DNA from: Thunnus maccoyii
Lineage: Eukaryota; Chordata; Actinopteri; Scombriformes; Scombridae
Length of the DNA: 64,000 nucleotides
Direction of reading: 5' to 3'
Assembly (NCBI RefSeq): GCF_910596095.1
Contig: NC_056552.1
Span: 15,635,111-15,699,110 of the forward strand
Below, one piece after another: positions 58,901-64,000 of the stretch. The notes under the pieces were generated by a model that worked only from the letters and a program-made list of their open reading frames with translations, ran no database searches and was not told the DNA's origin. The number at the start of each line of letters is the position of its first letter. The stretch's first letter is position 1. The translations under genes and the position numbers were made by a program.

Positions 58901-61900
58901 GTGTTCTCAATATTTAGATCAGACTACTTAAGAACACATCAGGTCCCAACATGTGGTAGCTCTACTGAGATTTTCATTGTGATAGTTCATAACCAGTTGG
59001 TTTGGTGGACAGTTCTTGCAAAGCTATCTTGCACTTACTTGAGCCTAAAGTGCCCTTTCTAACCAATACAACTGATTGTACTGTGATGGAGAAGCTCTAC
59101 TAAATTCTTTCTGGGTGAGGTCATCTGTCACATCAAACTCGAGTTATTTGGAATGTTTGATGAAACGCAGCTCGTTACCAACATGAAAAACACACCTAAC
59201 ATGATTGTTGTTGATGATGATAGGAGTTTACTGCTTTTTTAGGACTTACTTGTCTCCTCTTTTCAATCTTCTCCTGCTCAGCGTTCCTCTCCTGCATGTT
59301 CCTCATGAGCAAACCCTGACCTAGGAGCTCCTTGGCACGGCCAGAGGACTGGATGTCAAGCAAGGCATTGTGGGCATCTTTAATCATGCCCTGACGGAAA
59401 GCACAGATGCCCAGCTGGACCATGGTTCTGTTGTACAGAATCTAGGAGAAAAAAAGTTCAGTTTAGCCTTAATCATTAGAAGTTAATATATTATATTATT
59501 TTACTGTGGTGGCTTTGTGTCTGCCTGCCTACCTGCACGGGCGGGTCAGCGTGCTGGATGTTGTCCTGCAGGTGGCTCATCAGCATCAGGTCGCGGGCCT
59601 GGTACCAGCGTGAGTGCAGAGCGTGGTGGTAGATGTGGCAGAGGATGGCGCAGGTACGGATACGGTCGGTGCGATCCTTGGCGTAAATGAACTTGCAGAG
59701 ACGGTCCATGATCACAGCGCTGTCCTCGCCCTCACTCTCCTCCTGGTCCTGCTCGGACTAGAAGGCAATTGGGAGACACGTCACACTCGGCTCATGACAT
59801 GAAACTGTATGCACATATAAACAAATTCAAAAATAAAATAAAAAAAAAAACGACCAAGTCAAGGAATTATTTATTTAGTTTTAGTTTTATTTAGTTATTT
59901 CTGTCAATGTCCACCAATTAAAGAAACTACTTTTTCCTTTTTGCTACTTGAATAAAGTGTCTTTCTCGCTCACAATTCTGTGCTTTTCTTACCTTGGATT
60001 CTCCCTGGAGGCCCAGGCTGCGCCGGTGGGCCTTGTAATCAAACTTGTAATAGGTGTGCATGATTCTGCGCAGGTAGACACGACAAATCTCCTCTGTGCT
60101 GCCCTTGTTCTCCAAGTAGTCCAGCAGCCTGTCAATGATGCCACAAACTCGGCCCTCGTCTTTCAGATTGTCGACGTATTCTGAAAGGAGAGTGGAGAGG
60201 AAAGCAATGAGCTACTAGAAATAATACAGCAACAGAATTATGGGATTCTTGCATTAACAATTTATTTTTCTACTTTTGGGGTGCTATTCTATCCATTATT
60301 CAGACATTCATAATTCACTTTCACTGAGAGCCCATGAATGAGAGTGCAGCGGCGGATCAATGAGATCTGCCTACCTCCTCCAGCTCATCTTCAGTGTTCA
60401 GCTGCAGCCGGCCCTGTCTGTGTCAAGATGCTTGATGTCTCATAATGACAAATGCCGGTTCACTCGATTTGCATAAAATCAATCCGGCTTAAGCTTGTAC
60501 CAGAATCCGCCCCAACCCTAGATCCTGAGTCTGTTTTCGGGCATAACTCACCTTGTGAGTGGGGATCTGTGTTTTGCATGATCTTGGTAAACTCTTCATC
60601 CATCCTCTCCACCAGCGTTAAGATGCAACCACGCACCCTGAACGGCTGACAAACACACAAAGAAGCAAAGCAATTTATATTTTTGTTATTGAAAATGTAC
60701 TCCTGGGATTAGAAGACTAAAAATATACAAATGATACTTGCATTGAAGTAAAATAATACAGACATAAAAAATACAGACATTAAGACACTGACAGGGATTC
60801 AGATTTGGGCGAGTCTCCCATCAAACAAGACAAACTGCCACCCAAAAATAAAAGCAATGTAAACTGAAAGCTAAAAAACAAACAACCCCCCCCCCCCGCC
60901 CCAAAAGTTATGTTAAGAAAATAGGATGGGATACCTGATCTGAAATGGCAAGGTTTTCACTGTCCTCTGCAATGTTCTCCCCGATGAAGATGTTGTTGTT
61001 TTCAAAGAGGATGTCCAGCAGCTCGTCGATACAGTCCAGGCACTTCTTCCACATGTCCGCCTGATTGGGACACAAAGTCTGAATGACTCCATTTGAAAAC
61101 ACCAGGATCAGAATCCTGTATATTAATTTCCCAGACTTTCCCAGGTATAAGCCCAGATTTTGTAACATTTAGAAAAACTCCTACCTTCATGAAGGCCGCC
61201 AGGTTGGGGTTATAGTCATAGAGGGAGGCGATGATGTTGAACCTAATTTTGACCAGGATTCCTTGGCCCAAGTTATTCTCATTAGCAATGGCCGACAGAG
61301 CGTGCAGCAGTTCAATCTGGGCAGCTCTGTCACAGAGGTAAAACAAAGGAGGGGGGGAAAAACAGTTAAGAGAATGTCATGAATATCTAATATATCTTCT
61401 TAAAAATTCCATTTTAAGAACTATAGTTTCTTTATTATTGTTATCCTTTTAGAAGTTTGTAACCAATCAGATATTTCCGCACTACATATCATAAGTTTGC
61501 TTGAACAAAGCCTTTTCCACATATGTTCTTTTGCAACTTACAACACTTGATAAAAAATTACAGACATGAGAAGGTACAAAAGGGTGTGTGTGGGACATGA
61601 GATGGCCACATGACACATGCTTCACGGATTCATTTCGAGTGGAATGTGCAGTCTTTGCTGAACGATGCTGTGTTACCTGTCTGTGCCCTTTTTGCCTCTT
61701 GCCTGCAGGATCTCATTCAGCTTCTTCACCACCACTGCTGTGTTGATCTCTGTGCCCTTTGCAAACATCTTGGGCTTCTCCTGAGAGATTGAATACATGA
61801 CAAAACAATGTCAAGATTAAACATAATGTATTGATTCACATTATGTGGTTGTTTCTTTTGAACCAACCTGTTTATAAATATCGTTTGGTGTTACTTTTAA

Positions 61901-64000
61901 TGACTTGCACAAATATATTTGACAATTATATAGCTCATTACACAAATTTAACTTCAATGCCCTGAGAAAAAAAGGCTTTTTTTCTGGGCCTGAAACAGCG
62001 TTGTGATGATGACACTCTTGGATGAGGGCACCATCTATGGTTCTATATTTTTTCAGCAAAGACAATCATGACAGCAATAAATCAAAAAGGCTTTCATTAT
62101 CATCACTTCTTTACCTTGACCAGAGGGACTCCTCCCTTCACCTTCTCCCAGCCTCCCTCAACCTCCTCGCCGCCCTCTTCCTCAGCCTCCTCCTCCAGCC
62201 GCTCTTTCTTCTTGGGCTTCTTCTTTTTCCCAACCTTTTCACTGCTCTTCTCGGGCGCCTGGGTTCTGAAGAGAAACACAGAGTGTGTGTTGATATGGTA
62301 CAATTTACAATTTATTTAATGTACTGTTTAGGGAAAGTAATTGCTTGACTGTCCTTAACTTACTTGCTGCTAGTTAGTCGATCAATTATTGAATTTCCAT
62401 AAAACCCCACAGTCTAAGTGATGCCAACAAAGTGCTTATTTTGTCCGACAAACAGTCAAAACCCAGGATTTAGAAATATTCTCTGTTGTAAACAAAAACC
62501 AAAGATGTGCAGAGGAAGACTCACTTCTTGAGGAAGACCATGGCCAGAGAAGCGCTCTTTCCTTCTCCTTCATCAGAGCTCTCGCTGCCACTGTCTACGG
62601 TGTCTGAGCCCCAGTCTTCGTCATCCTCATCATCATCACTGGAAGACGACTCATCCTGTCAGAGGGAGACAGAACTCCAGCACATTAGCTCCTGCAGTAG
62701 TTCATTAATATGAGCCTTGGGTCTTTTGTGCAACATTTCTTTCTGTATTTTTATAGACCTGCTGCTAAACAATTTACATTGTCTATTCATTCACTAGTTA
62801 TTTTCTCAATGAATCAATCATTTGGTCAATAAAATGCTGTAGTCATGCTGGCCACTTACCCCGGATCCCTTGGCAGACTTGAGGAACTTGCTGGCCTCTG
62901 AGGAAGCCTCAGGCTTTTTCTTCAAGAAGGACTTGGCTGACACTCCATCATCACCGCCCTCACCATCGCTATCAGATGAGGAGCCTTGCAGAACAAAAAA
63001 ATGGGGATGAGATGATGAGCGCATTTATTCAACACAATCATTATTATGTCCCACCTGTGATCTTAACATGAGCATAAAAATACACTTTTATTCAATTGTT
63101 TGTGACAGAGTTTAGTCCAGAATGAACAGCTGCTATATGGAATATAGTATTTAAGTTTTCTTTTAGGGATGTAAATAAATACATTCTTCATGTGATTTTT
63201 TGAGATGATAAGTCTAAATGCTGTTACCATCTTTATAAATGCAGCTGCTTTCACAATTTGTAATGTGAACACTTCTCCCATTTGTGAACAAATACAATCT
63301 TGATACACAAAGCTGTGCTTAAACTTGTATGATTAATGTATTATAATGTGGTTCAGTGCACTTCAAGATCCTTAATGGCTTTAAGCCTATTCTATACATA
63401 AATGTATTTCCTCCATCGACTGGTGTTGGGATGAACATTTGAACTTTGCAGTTTGTTTACTTTCTTGTACACTTTTATTGAGAATGTGGTAATGTAATAT
63501 TAAACATGTATAAACAGCAAGCTTACCAGAATCCTCGGGCCCCTTCTCCTCCTCTTCATCTGCAGACTCCTGTGGGTTCTAAGACGGAGACAAAGAGAGA
63601 GAGAAGACATTGAAAATTTTATTTTATCTTTGTTTTCTCAGGATCCTCTTTTGCAGCAATGCCCTGATGCACTAACAAGTCAACAATTACACCTAAAAGC
63701 TGCCCAGTAAAAATCCAATCTTATCCAACGCTACTGGAGAGGTTGTGGGTTAAGATTTATCCTGCAGATGGAAGCAGCTGACTTTTGGTCACAACACTGA
63801 CTTCAATTCAGAATCGTAATTCATATCTCTCAACCGGCAACTTTTGAAACACAGGGACACAGAGAGGAAATATCCTTGCTTACCTCCTTGTAAGCAGCGA
63901 TTTCTGTCTCGTAATCCCTGTTGTACTTGCGGATCTTCTGACGCAGTGTACTGAGGGCTTTTGCGTTGTTTTTGTTCATTTTCTTCTTGCCCTCTTTGTC
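55984..64000 (-). CDS. eif3c: Eukaryotic translation initiation factor 3 subunit C (5' end missing)
   Basis: Core PCI-domain subunit of eIF3, needed for 43S pre-initiation complex assembly; its N-terminal part contacts eIF1 and eIF5. Exons in sense order: 64000-63884 (cut by the window), 63578-63527, 62984-62860, 62655-62525, 62265-62115, 61780-61677, 61326-61185, 61060-60935, 60645-60552, 60180-59993, 59757-59533, 59441-59250, 58829-58658, 58568-58409, 57260-57195, 57082-56995, 56830-56665, 56430-56389, 56063-55984. They are frame-consistent and give 806 residues of the roughly 910 expected. Diagnostic stretches are [59 protein letters not shown] and, in the PCI region, [20 protein letters not shown]. 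Acidic Ser-rich and Lys-rich linkers lie near the N-terminus. The C-terminus has two copies of [10 protein letters not shown] and ends NQSNY. Confidence 0.96.
57380..58330. repeat. Composite repeat block in an eif3c intron
   Basis: The left end ATTGCCTCGCGGTTGTATGC and the right end GCAGCCATGGCCGGAGGAG, with GACCTTTGACCACCAAATTC, GTGCCAAATTTGGATTCC and GCGTTCCTGAGATATC between them, match a well-known dispersed repeat of ray-finned fishes. The middle (about 57640-57800) is a LINE fragment annotated separately, so this is a composite or nested block. Confidence 0.6.
57640..57800 (+). mobile_element. LINE reverse-transcriptase ORF remnant
   Basis: The plus-strand frame reads [12 protein letters not shown], a stop, [28 protein letters not shown]. 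This follows the pattern of the RT C-terminal region of L2/CR1-group LINEs (compare the fragment at 24.7 kb). The stop codon and lack of flanking frame show that it is inactive. Confidence 0.65.
60883..60902. repeat. Poly-C run
   Basis: A run of C with one G interruption, in the eif3c intron just downstream of exon 61060-60935. Confidence 0.8.
62366..62480. repeat. Dispersed repeat fragment, GGGCTGCAACTAA type, in an eif3c intron
   Basis: Contains TTAGTCGATCAATTATTGAA, CCATAAAACCCC and TTTTGTCCGACAAACAGTC in the family order. A degraded copy. Confidence 0.4.

Noticed and set aside
60375-60425. Exon-like segment on the minus strand (LNTEDELEE followed by GTAGGC) in an eif3c intron
   Set aside because: No acceptor gives the required phase without an early stop, and the flanking exons join directly in the known protein.

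Overview
The window is vertebrate genomic DNA, most probably from a percomorph-type teleost. The evidence is intron-rich genes with GT-AG introns of about 0.1-5 kb, AT-rich spacers full of microsatellites, degraded LINE fragments and teleost-style dispersed repeats, and proteins that match vertebrate families with fish-like features. There is no operon structure, CRISPR array or prokaryotic gene, and I recognised no tRNA or rRNA gene.

Layout from left to right: taok2 on the minus strand (coding 2770-15766 in 16 exons, probable noncoding first exon and CpG-rich promoter near 20698-21320); a repeat-rich spacer at 21.3-28.6 kb with a LINE fragment that carries a second, nested insertion; a CaBP5-type EF-hand gene on the plus strand (28.85-31.1 kb); nif3l1 on the plus strand (34.6-39.05 kb); a spacer with a long-inverted-repeat element; tbx6 on the plus strand (42.54-46.85 kb); prodh2 on the plus strand (49.0-54.4 kb); and eif3c on the minus strand (64.0-55.6 kb), whose 5' exons lie beyond the right edge. 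All exon boundaries given were read by hand from splice sites and checked for reading-frame continuity.

The genes do not form one pathway. They are a TAO-family stress and cytoskeletal kinase, a neuronal/retinal-type calcium sensor, a conserved NIF3 metal-binding protein, the T-box regulator of presomitic mesoderm, the mitochondrial hydroxyproline dehydrogenase and a core subunit of translation initiation factor eIF3. From memory, the human orthologs of taok2, tbx6 and eif3c lie on 16p11.2, those of cabp5 and prodh2 on 19q13 and that of nif3l1 on 2q33, so the block mixes human synteny groups.

I did not find a previously undescribed biological system. The points most worth checking are a probable GC-AG intron (or weak-GT alternative) in prodh2, a duplicated C-terminal repeat exon in eif3c, the intact long (alpha-type) taok2 tail with an internal splice donor and a 22-glycine tract, an in-frame alternative N-terminus for the CaBP gene, a nested retroelement with a 16-nt target duplication, a 592-bp long-TIR element flanked by TTAA, and a four-copy small repeat family, two copies of which sit in prodh2 introns.
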